20,043 bases of DNA from an uncultured Eubacterium sp. Lineage in GTDB: Bacteria; Bacillota; Clostridia; Lachnospirales; Lachnospiraceae. Position 1 is the first letter of the stretch; each line of letters opens with the position of its first letter. Positions 8,031 to 15,518 of this stretch are shown here, piece after piece. The notes below the pieces were generated by a model. The model made no database searches, was not told the origin of the DNA, and saw nothing but the letters and a program-made list of their open reading frames with translations. The position numbers were made by a program, and so were the translations under genes. The stretch lies in contig CAJOPM010000119.1 in the NCBI GenBank assembly GCA_905236225.1, positions 1 through 20,043 on the forward strand, in the 5' to 3' direction.

Positions 8031-10349
8031 TCATTCCGCATTCTTTAGTGCTTCGGATTTTTCAACTTTTGCTATCTTTATATATTCAAATATTGAAACT
8101 ATTGCATAACTTGCAACACCCATAACAAAGCACTTTACATAAGTCTCTATCCCAATGTTAAGCGGTATCCACCCCGTCATCTCTGACTTCATTACCGCGC
8201 CGAAGAGTATCTTAATAGTTATATAATCTATCGGCAATGTTATTATCAAAAACGCAATTACGATTATCGTTGTCGCCAAAACATATAAGGATGCTATTTC
8301 TTTATTGGAATAGCCCAGTATTTTGGTCATAGATATAGACTGCGCTCCTTTATCTATTATTACCTTTGATAGCAGATAAATTATTATCACAAATATTACC
8401 ATTGCGATAATACTCACCATATCTGCCATCCCTCCCATCGAATGATCGAGCTGCCTTGAAACCTTGGTAAGATCATCGGCGGTAATTACAGTCGATATAT
8501 ATTTGCTGCTGATATCGCCTATCTCGCTGTTTGAAAAATAACCACAGAAATATCCGTCGCCCAAATCAAATGTGCCTGCAAGCGAATCAATATCCATAAA
8601 AATGCACTCAGCGCCGACGTAATCATAAACGCCCTGAATCTTAAAAGTGTATTCATCACTTGCATAAGGTTCTTTTAATGTAATCTCATCGCCGGCCTCT
8701 AAATTATATTTTTCAGCCATAATTGATGATACATATATTTCATCATCTGAAATGTTTGCCTTAACATACTTGGAATTCTTCTCAATTCCATAGATGCTTA
8801 TATCTTCGGCTCTTGCAATATCCCCCATCGTCTTGAGCGTATAGATACTAAATTTCTCAGCGTCAGGATTATCCGTATCTACTCCTCGCTCAAATGAAAC
8901 AGCATCCAAAAAGCTTTCAACCAGATTATCTGATGTCTCCAGGCTAAGCGGTGCCTTTAAGACATACTGATACTTGCATAACAAATTATCCGTTATATCT
9001 TCTTGATAGTCATCTAATATCGTCGGCAAGCCTGCCCCAAACATAAGTAGAAGATTTGCAAACAAAATCCCCAAAAACAGTACTATATAATTGGGTATGT
9101 TCTGCATAATTATTCTGATTCTGAACCTGATTAATATCGGTATTTTAAAGCTAAGTGGCAGCGCTTTTTTATTTGTTTGCCGTCTTAAATCTCTTTTTAG
9201 GAACTTAAGCGGCGAAATTCGCAGCATATAGCTAAGGATAATATAATTAATTACAATCATCATTATAAGTGGTATCAGGGTTGTCTGATAGAATGCGTTG
9301 AGATTGAAAATTGTCGTATAGGAAACAAGGCTGTAACTTTCATAATACAGATTGGCCATTACTCCCTCAAAATACGTATATCCCAACACATTACCCACAA
9401 CTGCCGCCACGACCGTAACAATTGCCGGCATTGCAATAAAATGCCTAATAAGCTCTGATTTGGTATATCCGCTCGCCCTAAGAGTTCCTATTACATTTGC
9501 TTCCTTTTCTATAGTGCTAAGCGTTGTAATCGCAAAGACAAATGCCACTATAGCCACCAAAATATATAAAAGCACGATAAACATAGCTCTGTCGCCCTTT
9601 AGATCATCTCCGGAGTAATGAATTGAATTATTCTCATATGCAGGTAAAAATTCTTCAAGCGAAACGATATCACCAAGGCTTTCCATAAGCTCATCAGCCA
9701 TCTCTTTTTCACTGACATCATCTGTTGGCTTATTATCGTATATCCACGAATACTGATATGTAATACTGTCTTTTTTATATGCCAAAAACTGCTCATCACT
9801 TACGAGCGCCACTCCAAACTTGAGTGCATCAAATATCGCATCTGAATTATTTTCAAATAATGCGCTGTAATCAGGAAGTGCTACTAATCCTACAACTTCG
9901 TATTCTTTGGTTGCGATAGTAATAGTATCACCAATTTCGTAATCATTGTTATTGGCATACATTCTATCAAGCGCTATCTGCCCCTTCTTATCAGGCAAAT
10001 TCCCCTGCATCAAGCATGCAATATCTACTTCATTTCGCTCACCAAATATTCTTATGGTGTCGTCATCATCAGTTTGCGCTTCTTTATAAAAATTGGCAAA
10101 GACGCTGATGCCCTCTTTTTCTATCCTGTCAATCTTCGCCTCGCTTTGCTCATTTTCTGTTGCAAAAAGTCCGTCTTCTATATTATATTTATCAAAACTT
10201 TCCTCAAAAGCATCATATATACTCTCTTCTGCAACCAAAAAACCGGACACCATCCCAATCATGCCCGCAAGAAGTATAAATATAACCAGATACTTTCCTA
10301 TTTCCGTTTTAAGTTCTCTAATCAGGCGCTTTCTTAATGGATTTCTCAT
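8031..10349 (-). CDS. ABC transporter permease, FtsX-like (MacB family)
   Basis: Membrane subunit that works with the adjacent ATPase, probably a mechanotransmission-type or peptide/antibiotic exporter. The protein of about 772 aa has an N-terminal membrane segment (about 20-40), a large extracytoplasmic domain (45-250), a first FtsX-like block with three helices (about 260-380), a further helix near 425-450, a second extracytoplasmic domain (about 460-640) and a second FtsX-like block of three helices to the C-terminus, about eight in all. The start at 10349 lies five bases past the ATPase stop; a GTG at 10361 overlapping that stop is the alternative, and neither has a strong ribosome site, so coupling is likely. 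Substrate cannot be told from sequence. Confidence 0.9.
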   Translation of the reverse strand: MRNPLRKRLIRELKTEIGKYLVIFILLAGMIGMVSGFLVAEESIYDAFEESFDKYNIEDGLFATENEQSEAKIDRIEKEGISVFANFYKEAQTDDDDTIRIFGERNEVDIACLMQGNLPDKKGQIALDRMYANNNDYEIGDTITIATKEYEVVGLVALPDYSALFENNSDAIFDALKFGVALVSDEQFLAYKKDSITYQYSWIYDNKPTDDVSEKEMADELMESLGDIVSLEEFLPAYENNSIHYSGDDLKGDRAMFIVLLYILVAIVAFVFAITTLSTIEKEANVIGTLRASGYTKSELIRHFIAMPAIVTVVAAVVGNVLGYTYFEGVMANLYYESYSLVSYTTIFNLNAFYQTTLIPLIMMIVINYIILSYMLRISPLKFLKRDLRRQTNKKALPLSFKIPILIRFRIRIIMQNIPNYIVLFLGILFANLLLMFGAGLPTILDDYQEDITDNLLCKYQYVLKAPLSLETSDNLVESFLDAVSFERGVDTDNPDAEKFSIYTLKTMGDIARAEDISIYGIEKNSKYVKANISDDEIYVSSIMAEKYNLEAGDEITLKEPYASDEYTFKIQGVYDYVGAECIFMDIDSLAGTFDLGDGYFCGYFSNSEIGDISSKYISTVITADDLTKVSRQLDHSMGGMADMVSIIAMVIFVIIIYLLSKVIIDKGAQSISMTKILGYSNKEIASLYVLATTIIVIAFLIITLPIDYITIKILFGAVMKSEMTGWIPLNIGIETYVKCFVMGVASYAIVSIFEYIKIAKVEKSEALKNAE

Positions 10350-10354
10350 AACAT

Positions 10355-11053
10355 CTACCACTCTAACTCATCTGCCGATACCTTGTTTGTGTTCTTAATA
10401 ACATCCCTTATCATGCCATCTTTGAACATAACAACAGTATCTGCCATATATTTGATGGCATCATTATGAGTTACCATAATTACCGTACTTTTATATTTTT
10501 GATTTACCGTTTCTATAAGCTTTAGGATTTCTCTTGATGTATTGTAATCGAGCGCGCCTGTCGGCTCATCACACAATAATATATCAGGATTTTTTACAAT
10601 AGCTCTTCCTATGGCAGTTCTTTGCTGCTGCCCGCCTGAAAGCTGGCTTGGCAGCTTTCTTTGGTGCTCATATAGTCCTAATATTTTGATTATTTCGTCA
10701 ATATCGAGTGGGTTTTTGCTAAGATATGCTCCTGTTTCGATGTTCTCCCTGACCGTAAGATTGGGTATAAGATTATACATTTGAAAAATGTATCCTAAAT
10801 GACGTCTTCTGTATTCTGTAAGATTTTTTTCTTTCATGTTGGCAAGCTTTTCATTGTTAATAATAATATCGCCGCTATCTGCGTTATCTATCCCCCCGAT
10901 AATATTAAGAAGTGTTGATTTGCCCGACCCTGAAGGCCCAAGCAAAACGCAAAACTCGCCCTTAGAAGCACTTAGCGTTATACCTTTTAATACTTCTACC
11001 TTGCTTTGATCTTCTCCGTATGATTTCCTAATATTGTTTATCTGTAAAAACAT
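10355..11053 (-). CDS. ABC transporter ATP-binding protein (MacB/LolD type)
   Basis: ATPase partner of the FtsX-like permease downstream. The 232-aa protein is a complete nucleotide-binding domain: Walker A GPSGSGKS at 39-46, Q-loop glutamine 91 (YIFQMYNLIP), ABC signature LSGGQQQR at 138-145, Walker B ILLCDEP at 158-164 and the H-loop His196 (VTHND). The Q-loop context and length are typical of the MacB/LolD/FtsE group. It is first of the two-gene unit behind a near-consensus promoter with an inverted repeat at +1, which points to control by a dedicated repressor; no regulator gene is next to it. Confidence 0.95.
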   Translation of the reverse strand: MFLQINNIRKSYGEDQSKVEVLKGITLSASKGEFCVLLGPSGSGKSTLLNIIGGIDNADSGDIIINNEKLANMKEKNLTEYRRRHLGYIFQMYNLIPNLTVRENIETGAYLSKNPLDIDEIIKILGLYEHQRKLPSQLSGGQQQRTAIGRAIVKNPDILLCDEPTGALDYNTSREILKLIETVNQKYKSTVIMVTHNDAIKYMADTVVMFKDGMIRDVIKNTNKVSADELEW

Positions 11054-11076
11054 GACCTATTCTCCCTGCAGCAAAC

Positions 11077-11100
11077 TGTGGTTAGACTCTGCTAACCGCA
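11077..11100. promoter_or_regulatory. Inverted-repeat operator at the ABC transporter promoter
   Basis: TGTGGTTAG, six bases, CTAACCGCA: two 9-base arms matching at 8 of 9 positions, with a perfect GGTTAG/CTAACC core. It spans about +1 to +22 of the predicted transcript, a classic repressor position. A dimeric regulator of TetR or GntR type would fit; none is encoded in the window. Confidence 0.6.
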
Positions 11101-11104
11101 ACTT

Positions 11105-11133
11105 ATTATAGTGCCATATTTTTGCTTAGTCAA
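11105..11133 (-). promoter_or_regulatory. Strong promoter of the ABC transporter genes
   Basis: On the minus strand TTGACT (11133-11128), a 17-base spacer and TATAAT (11110-11105). Only one base differs from consensus. The -35 overlaps the stop codon of the Nudix gene, so the two units are tightly packed. The predicted start is near 11098. Confidence 0.75.
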
Positions 11134-11687
11134 GATTCTTTCAGCATAATATTAAACTTATTCATAGCTTCTTTTATCATCTTCTCATGATCAAAAGCCA
11201 AATTTTCCTTTGACAGCTTGATACTCTCATCTTCAGATTCAAGCCATATTCCGTCATCTTTGCGTTTTATCGTATACCAGGCTGCATCTTTAGCATCATC
11301 TCCGGCTTCAACATCTACCTTATCTTTGTCAACAACAGCGCCGAAAAGCTGTGAAACCGTCCAATCTCTCGGATCCCGCCCGGGCTCTGAATATACCCCC
11401 ATCTCAATTAGCCTGGCATTATTTATTTTGGTCTCTTCTAATAATTCCCGTTTTGCTGTGCCCATCAAATTTTCATCGGGATTCGCAAACCCTCCGGGAA
11501 GCGCAGCGCAACCTATGTAGGGGTGATTACCTCTTTTTATAAGAAGAATCTGATATTCATCAGCCTTGTTTTTTGCAAATATTGCAATATCTGCAGTCAG
11601 CGATGGTTTAGGCCACTTATTCGGATCGTAACTTGCCAAAAACTCATCCAGCGTAAGGTTATCTTTATCTCGTAAATTTTTTTCCAT
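11130..11687 (-). CDS. Nudix hydrolase, ADP-ribose pyrophosphatase-like
   Basis: Hydrolyses a nucleoside diphosphate linked to another group; the closest resemblance is to ADP-ribose pyrophosphatase-like (COG1051) and NrtR-type Nudix domains. The Nudix box is visible mid-protein as GFANPDEN...RELLEET, with the metal-binding RE..EE core intact, but the glycine normally near its end is Lys (EETKI). The preceding LPGG and the SEPGRDPRDWTVSQLF segment are typical of this subgroup. At about 185 aa there is no room for the winged-helix tail of the NrtR repressor, so an enzyme is more likely. The ATG at 11687 follows GGGTG; an in-frame ATG at 11708 (seven more residues) lacks a ribosome site. Divergent from murG. 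Confidence 0.87.
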   Translation of the reverse strand: MEKNLRDKDNLTLDEFLASYDPNKWPKPSLTADIAIFAKNKADEYQILLIKRGNHPYIGCAALPGGFANPDENLMGTAKRELLEETKINNARLIEMGVYSEPGRDPRDWTVSQLFGAVVDKDKVDVEAGDDAKDAAWYTIKRKDDGIWLESEDESIKLSKENLAFDHEKMIKEAMNKFNIMLKES

Positions 11688-11723
11688 ATTATTCACCCAC
11701 TCTAACATTTTTCTGTGATATGT

Positions 11724-11751
11724 TTTATAATTAGTTAATATTTTACATCAA
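11724..11751 (-). promoter_or_regulatory. Candidate promoter of the Nudix gene in the divergent gap
   Basis: On the minus strand TTGATG (11751-11746), a 16-base spacer and TATAAA (11729-11724). A plus-strand TATAAT at 11726-11731 overlaps it and could serve murG, but has no recognisable -35. Two overlapping, opposed promoters would compete. Confidence 0.4.
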
Positions 11752-11762
11752 AGGAGTTTTTT

Positions 11763-12833
11763 ATGAGTAAGAAAATTGTACTTACCGGCGGCGGCACTGC
11801 CGGTCACGTAACACCAAATATAGCACTTCTTCCGAGTCTTAAAGAACTCGGATATGAAATTTCTTATATCGGCTCTCATAACGGTATCGAAAAAGATCTT
11901 ATTGAAAACGTTAAAATCCCTTATTATGGAATATCTTCCGGTAAATTAAGGCGTTATTTCGATCTTAAGAATTTCTCGGATCCCGCCAAGGTCATTAAAG
12001 GCTATTTTGAGGCACGCAGTCTCCTTAAAAAGCTCTCTCCTGACGTAGTATTTTCAAAAGGCGGCTTTGTATCGGTACCTGTGGTAATCGCCGCTAAACA
12101 TTTAAAGATCCCCGCAATCATCCACGAATCCGATATCACTCCCGGACTTGCCAACAAATTGGCTATACCCTCAGCCGTCAAAGTTTGCTGTAATTTCCCG
12201 GAGACTTTAGAGCATCTTCCCGAAGATAAAGCCGTCCTGACAGGTTCTCCTATTAGGCAGGAATTGTTAAAAGGCGATAGCAAGAAGGCATTTTCTTTTT
12301 GTTCATTCAAAGAAGAAAAACCTACGGTTCTTATGATAGGCGGCAGTCTCGGTTCAGTTTACCTAAACGATGCCCTAAGAGGCAGCCTGCCTGAGACTTT
12401 AAAGAAATTTAATGTCATTCATCTGTGCGGCAAAGGCAACCTTGACAGCTCACTGTGTGATCTTGAGGGTTACGCACAATTTGAGTATATATCGTCAGAA
12501 CTTAGAGATTTGTTTTCGCTTTGCGACATAGTAATATCAAGGGCCGGCGCTAATGCCATTTGCGAGCTGCTTGCACTAAAGAAACCCTCGCTGCTTATTC
12601 CGCTCCCCGCTAATGCCAGCAGAGGCGATCAGATTCTTAATGCAAAATCCTTCGAGGCGCAGGGATTTTCTATGGTGATGCAACAAGAAGATGTAACTTC
12701 CAATACGCTTTATGGAGCGCTTTGCTCACTTTATGATAACCGCCAAAAATATATCAGCGCTATGGAATCCAGCAAACAGCCCAATTCGATAGACGCTATT
12801 ATTTCTCTGATAGAACAGAGCACTTCTTGTTAA
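11763..12833 (+). CDS. murG: UDP-GlcNAc:lipid I GlcNAc transferase (MurG)
   Basis: Adds GlcNAc to undecaprenyl-PP-MurNAc-pentapeptide (lipid I) to make lipid II at the inner face of the membrane. The 356-aa protein is a GT-B glycosyltransferase of family 28: N-terminal loop GGGTAGHVTPN at 9-19 (the common form is GGGTGGH), lipid-side HESDITPGLANK at 121-132, second glycine loop GGSLGS near 194, and the donor-site SRAGANAICELLALKKPSLLIP in the C-terminal half. AAGGAG lies six bases before the ATG. It is the only plus-strand gene and stands apart from any mur/fts division cluster. This sequence type is the usual MurG of many Clostridia, but a second copy in the genome cannot be excluded. Confidence 0.92.
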   Translation: MSKKIVLTGGGTAGHVTPNIALLPSLKELGYEISYIGSHNGIEKDLIENVKIPYYGISSGKLRRYFDLKNFSDPAKVIKGYFEARSLLKKLSPDVVFSKGGFVSVPVVIAAKHLKIPAIIHESDITPGLANKLAIPSAVKVCCNFPETLEHLPEDKAVLTGSPIRQELLKGDSKKAFSFCSFKEEKPTVLMIGGSLGSVYLNDALRGSLPETLKKFNVIHLCGKGNLDSSLCDLEGYAQFEYISSELRDLFSLCDIVISRAGANAICELLALKKPSLLIPLPANASRGDQILNAKSFEAQGFSMVMQQEDVTSNTLYGALCSLYDNRQKYISAMESSKQPNSIDAIISLIEQSTSC

Positions 12834-12837
12834 TAAC

Positions 12838-12862
12838 AAATGCCGGAGTTAATCCGGCATTT
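12838..12862. terminator. Hairpin between the convergent murG and HIT genes
   Basis: AAATGCCGGA (12838-12847) pairs perfectly with TCCGGCATTT (12853-12862) around a GTTAA loop. On the plus strand it is followed by ACTTTTT, so it terminates murG well; on the minus strand the T run after the stem is short, so termination of the HIT operon would be weaker. Confidence 0.85.
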
Positions 12863-12867
12863 ACTTT

Positions 12868-13281
12868 TTATGACAAAGTATTCTTAATCTCATCCATCTG
12901 CTCATCCGTAAGCTCTAAGTGGTTCCAACATAATTTTTCGTTATTTCCGTCATCTGTGTATCTCGGAATCAAATGCATGTGAAAATGAAATACAGTCTGT
13001 CCGGCTACTTCTTTGTTGTTCTGAACTATGTTAAACCCATCGCATCCTAATGCCTTTGTCATCTTAGTTGCAAGTTTTTTCGCCAGCACAAATACCTTTG
13101 ACGCAATAGTCTCATCAAGCTCATAAACGTCAGCATAATGTTCTTTTGGCAAAATCAGCGCATGACCCTTGGTTGCCGGCGAAGCATCAAGTATTACATT
13201 AAAATCTTTATCTTCATAGATAGATCTTGTTGGAATCTGCCCATTAGCTATTTTGCAAAAAATGCAGTTGTCATCTTTCAT
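12868..13281 (-). CDS. HIT-family (histidine triad) nucleotide-binding protein
   Basis: Small nucleotide hydrolase or transferase of the HINT/HIT group, commonly acting on AMP conjugates such as adenosine phosphoramidates. The 137-aa length is normal. The histidine triad HFHMH is at 99-103 followed by LIPRY, with an N-terminal Cys pair (Cys6, Cys9) as in zinc-bearing HIT proteins and the KGHALILPKEHY strand at 38-49. AGGAGG lies eight bases before the start. Third gene after the rhomboid and flavodoxin/SCP2 genes, separated by 17 bases. The physiological substrate is not known for most members. Confidence 0.93.
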   Translation of the reverse strand: MKDDNCIFCKIANGQIPTRSIYEDKDFNVILDASPATKGHALILPKEHYADVYELDETIASKVFVLAKKLATKMTKALGCDGFNIVQNNKEVAGQTVFHFHMHLIPRYTDDGNNEKLCWNHLELTDEQMDEIKNTLS

Positions 13282-13298
13282 CGTGCCATCCTCCTCTT

Positions 13299-14288
13299 TT
13301 ACGTAAATATAAATATATTATCGAGCATACTTAGTGTCTTAAAATTACCCTTTGCAGTCATCTCTCCCGTCATAAACGCCTTTTGAAAGGTAATTCTACC
13401 TGCAATGATATCATCCATAAGATCCGGAGTCATCTTCGCAGTAACATCTACTTTCGCATTTTCTTCGTTAAGAAATTGAATGTCATCGTTTTTAACTTTA
13501 ATCTCAAGCGGTTTATTTCCCTCTATTAAAAACAGGTAGTTTGCCGTAAAATCATCCTGCGGAACAAAATGTGCCTGCAGCACCGTGCTTACATCTATCT
13601 TTCTGCTTTCCTGCTGCTGCCCGAGCATTTCCTTAAACATAGCCGTAAGCTCTTCTACATCTTCTTTTTGCCGCTTTACATAAGAATCATCCGACACATA
13701 CTGGGAGAGCTGCTCGCTCTCTTGCGGCGTTAGCTCTAAGCGCTGCGTCCTAAGAACTGACTTTGTAATAGCCTGGTTACTTGTCGGCAGCGACTTCATT
13801 TTCTGTGAAATGGTTCTATAAAGGTTCTCGGCTTTCTTTTCTATAATCAGATTGTAATCATGATTCATCTGAAATGCCACCAGATCATCCACATAAGAAC
13901 ATATTCCGCTACACAGCTTGCCGCCTAATATTTCCCACGCGTTTTCAAGAGTGAGAACACCTTCTCTCTCTCCTGCCGTAGTAGACATAACGATAGGCTG
14001 CATAAAAAGTTCTCTGATTTTTTCTTTATCTGCATAAAGCCAGCAAGAATCCAAAAACTGCTGCATATATCCACCGATTCCAAGCCACTCTACCGTCGTT
14101 GCCAATATGATTCCGTCTGCATCTTTTAACGTCTTTGGAAGCATGGATATTGTGTTCTTGCACTCGTAAATATTGAATCTTTCAACGTTTACTCGAAGCT
14201 CTAGCAAGACCTCTTCTACTTTTTGAATTACATAAAGCGTAGGATCATCTAAAAGTCCCCTGCCTCCGTAATATATGTTAACTTTCAT
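13299..14288 (-). CDS. Flavodoxin-fold oxidoreductase fused to an SCP2-like domain
   Basis: Two-domain protein of 329 aa. Residues 1 to about 160 look like an NAD(P)H-dependent FMN reductase/flavodoxin fold: strand VNIYYGGRG, helix, DADGIILATTVEWLGIGGYMQQFLD, then VMSTTAGEREG and LENAWEILGG, the usual third-loop region. The classical phosphate-loop serine/threonine pattern is replaced by YGGRGLLDD, so FMN binding is probable but not proven. Residues about 165-225 form a charged helical linker. Residues about 230-325 resemble the SCP2 sterol-carrier fold (NYLFLIEG..., DVTAKMTPDLMDDIIAGRITFQKAFMTGEMTAKGNF), which holds hydrophobic ligands. The ATG overlaps the rhomboid stop (ATGA) and has its own AGGAGG. 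Its reaction is unknown. Confidence 0.82.
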   Translation of the reverse strand: MKVNIYYGGRGLLDDPTLYVIQKVEEVLLELRVNVERFNIYECKNTISMLPKTLKDADGIILATTVEWLGIGGYMQQFLDSCWLYADKEKIRELFMQPIVMSTTAGEREGVLTLENAWEILGGKLCSGICSYVDDLVAFQMNHDYNLIIEKKAENLYRTISQKMKSLPTSNQAITKSVLRTQRLELTPQESEQLSQYVSDDSYVKRQKEDVEELTAMFKEMLGQQQESRKIDVSTVLQAHFVPQDDFTANYLFLIEGNKPLEIKVKNDDIQFLNEENAKVDVTAKMTPDLMDDIIAGRITFQKAFMTGEMTAKGNFKTLSMLDNIFIFT

Positions 14289-15385
14289 CGATTGCCTCCT
14301 AAATTCCGTCTACTCGTTTTTTTATATGTAAACAATGCAAAGACGAACCCTCCAATCAGTCCGCCGATATGTGCCATATTGTCAACGCCTGCGGTTGTCG
14401 CGCCAAAATAAAGACTTAGCGCTATCATTATCAGGATTCCTCTAAGGCTGAGATTCTCAAGTCGTCCTTTATTTATAATAATAAGCCAAAGCAGGCCTCC
14501 TATTACTCCGAATATCGCTCCGGATGCACCTGCTGATACTGCCGGATCGTCATTTGTAACTTCCATATAGAGCGATAAAAGATTGCCTACAATTCCTGAA
14601 ACTATATACAAAAACAGATATTTAATACTGCCCAGGCTTCTTTCCAAATAGTTACCCACGCACGCTAATATTACCATATTGTTAATAAGATGCATAAAGC
14701 CAAAATGTAAAAACATACTGGTAAAGAGCAGATACCATTTCCCTTCCCCTAATATAAGGTACGGATACATAGCGCCATGGTTTACCATAAAGCTGCCATC
14801 TGTAGTATCCCCAATTATCGACAAAATAATAAATACAATTATATTTGCTGCAAGCAGCGCTATATTACAATAACCGATTTTCCTGCCGGCGCGCTCGATG
14901 CGGCTTTTGCTCTGCTTAATCGGTATTTGCTGTGAATTTTCTGTCGGCGAATTTAGTACATCTTCTAATATCGCATAAAGACCATAGAAATCCTGCGGCT
15001 GATTTTCGTATATTATAAGCTGTTTACTTGCCACATCTACGAGCCATATCCTGCTCATAGCTGCGCACACGCTTTTTTCCCTGAGCGGCTTATTGGTAAA
15101 GAGGATATACATCTGCTCTATCTCTATAGGAACACTATAACTTACTATGCCAAAAGCCTGTGCATCTTCTCCACTAAGAAGTCGCTTTAGCGAATTGCCT
15201 ATCTTTATTAGCATAGCTTCATTAACCAGAAAGCCATCATGACACCTGATTCCTACTATTACTTGTACTTTATTTGATATCTGTCTGTAATAGACCATTG
15301 CTTCCTTAGGCTGCACAGCTAAAAATCTATAACCGTTACGCCTAAGCATCTCATCCATTCTCTCTATTATAGCTTTCATTCTCAT
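14285..15385 (-). CDS. Rhomboid-family intramembrane serine protease with a long cytosolic N-domain
   Basis: Membrane protease that cuts transmembrane substrates. The 366-aa protein has a soluble N-terminal domain (1 to about 165) I do not recognise, then six or so membrane helices from about 170 to 355. Rhomboid residues are intact: the LHFGFMHLINN segment with His232 and Asn236, catalytic Ser288 in GASGAIFG and catalytic His339 in NMAHIGG. First gene of a unit with the flavodoxin/SCP2 and HIT genes, after the terminator of the Tad operon. The ATG at 15385 directly follows an in-frame TGA and has no close ribosome site; the best one, GGAGTG at 15413-15408, is placed instead for an ATG-TAA pair at 15402-15397. 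Start at residue 3 (15379) is an alternative. Confidence 0.92.
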   Translation of the reverse strand: MRMKAIIERMDEMLRRNGYRFLAVQPKEAMVYYRQISNKVQVIVGIRCHDGFLVNEAMLIKIGNSLKRLLSGEDAQAFGIVSYSVPIEIEQMYILFTNKPLREKSVCAAMSRIWLVDVASKQLIIYENQPQDFYGLYAILEDVLNSPTENSQQIPIKQSKSRIERAGRKIGYCNIALLAANIIVFIILSIIGDTTDGSFMVNHGAMYPYLILGEGKWYLLFTSMFLHFGFMHLINNMVILACVGNYLERSLGSIKYLFLYIVSGIVGNLLSLYMEVTNDDPAVSAGASGAIFGVIGGLLWLIIINKGRLENLSLRGILIMIALSLYFGATTAGVDNMAHIGGLIGGFVFALFTYKKTSRRNLGGNR

Positions 15386-15430
15386 TCAAGTCTGACTTAC
15401 ATAATTACACTCCTGCATTATTATAACAAA

Positions 15431-15472
15431 AAAGCCGTTGCTTTTATACCCTTCGCTAAAAGCGACTGCTTT
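15431..15472 (-). terminator. Terminator at the end of the Tad operon
   Basis: A 16-base stem (15472-15457 with 15446-15431 on the minus strand), with one mismatch and one G-T pair, encloses a 10-base loop and is followed by TTTTTT ending at 15428. It lies between the FHA gene stop and the rhomboid start. A TATAAT at 15425-15420 immediately after it may be the -10 for the rhomboid unit, though no -35 is seen. Confidence 0.75.
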
Positions 15473-15492
15473 ACCATGTCTTATTATAACTT

Positions 15493-15507
15493 CAAGTCTC
15501 GCTCGCG
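15493..15507 (-). repeat. Half copy of the palindrome found before the pilin gene
   Basis: CAAGTCTCGCTCGCG here matches CAAGACTCGCTCGCG at 19959-19973 with one difference, but the second arm is missing. It lies in the gap between the FHA stop and its terminator. It could be a decayed copy of a dispersed extragenic element. Confidence 0.4.
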
Positions 15508-15518
15508 TAAGTACTGCT

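Noticed and set aside
10349..10361. GTG at 10361 as the permease start
   Set aside because: It would overlap the ATPase gene and has no better ribosome site than the ATG at 10349; kept only as an alternative.
11709..11762. Riboswitch or leader RNA between the Nudix and murG genes
   Set aside because: Only 54 bases; no stem structure beyond promoter-like hexamers.
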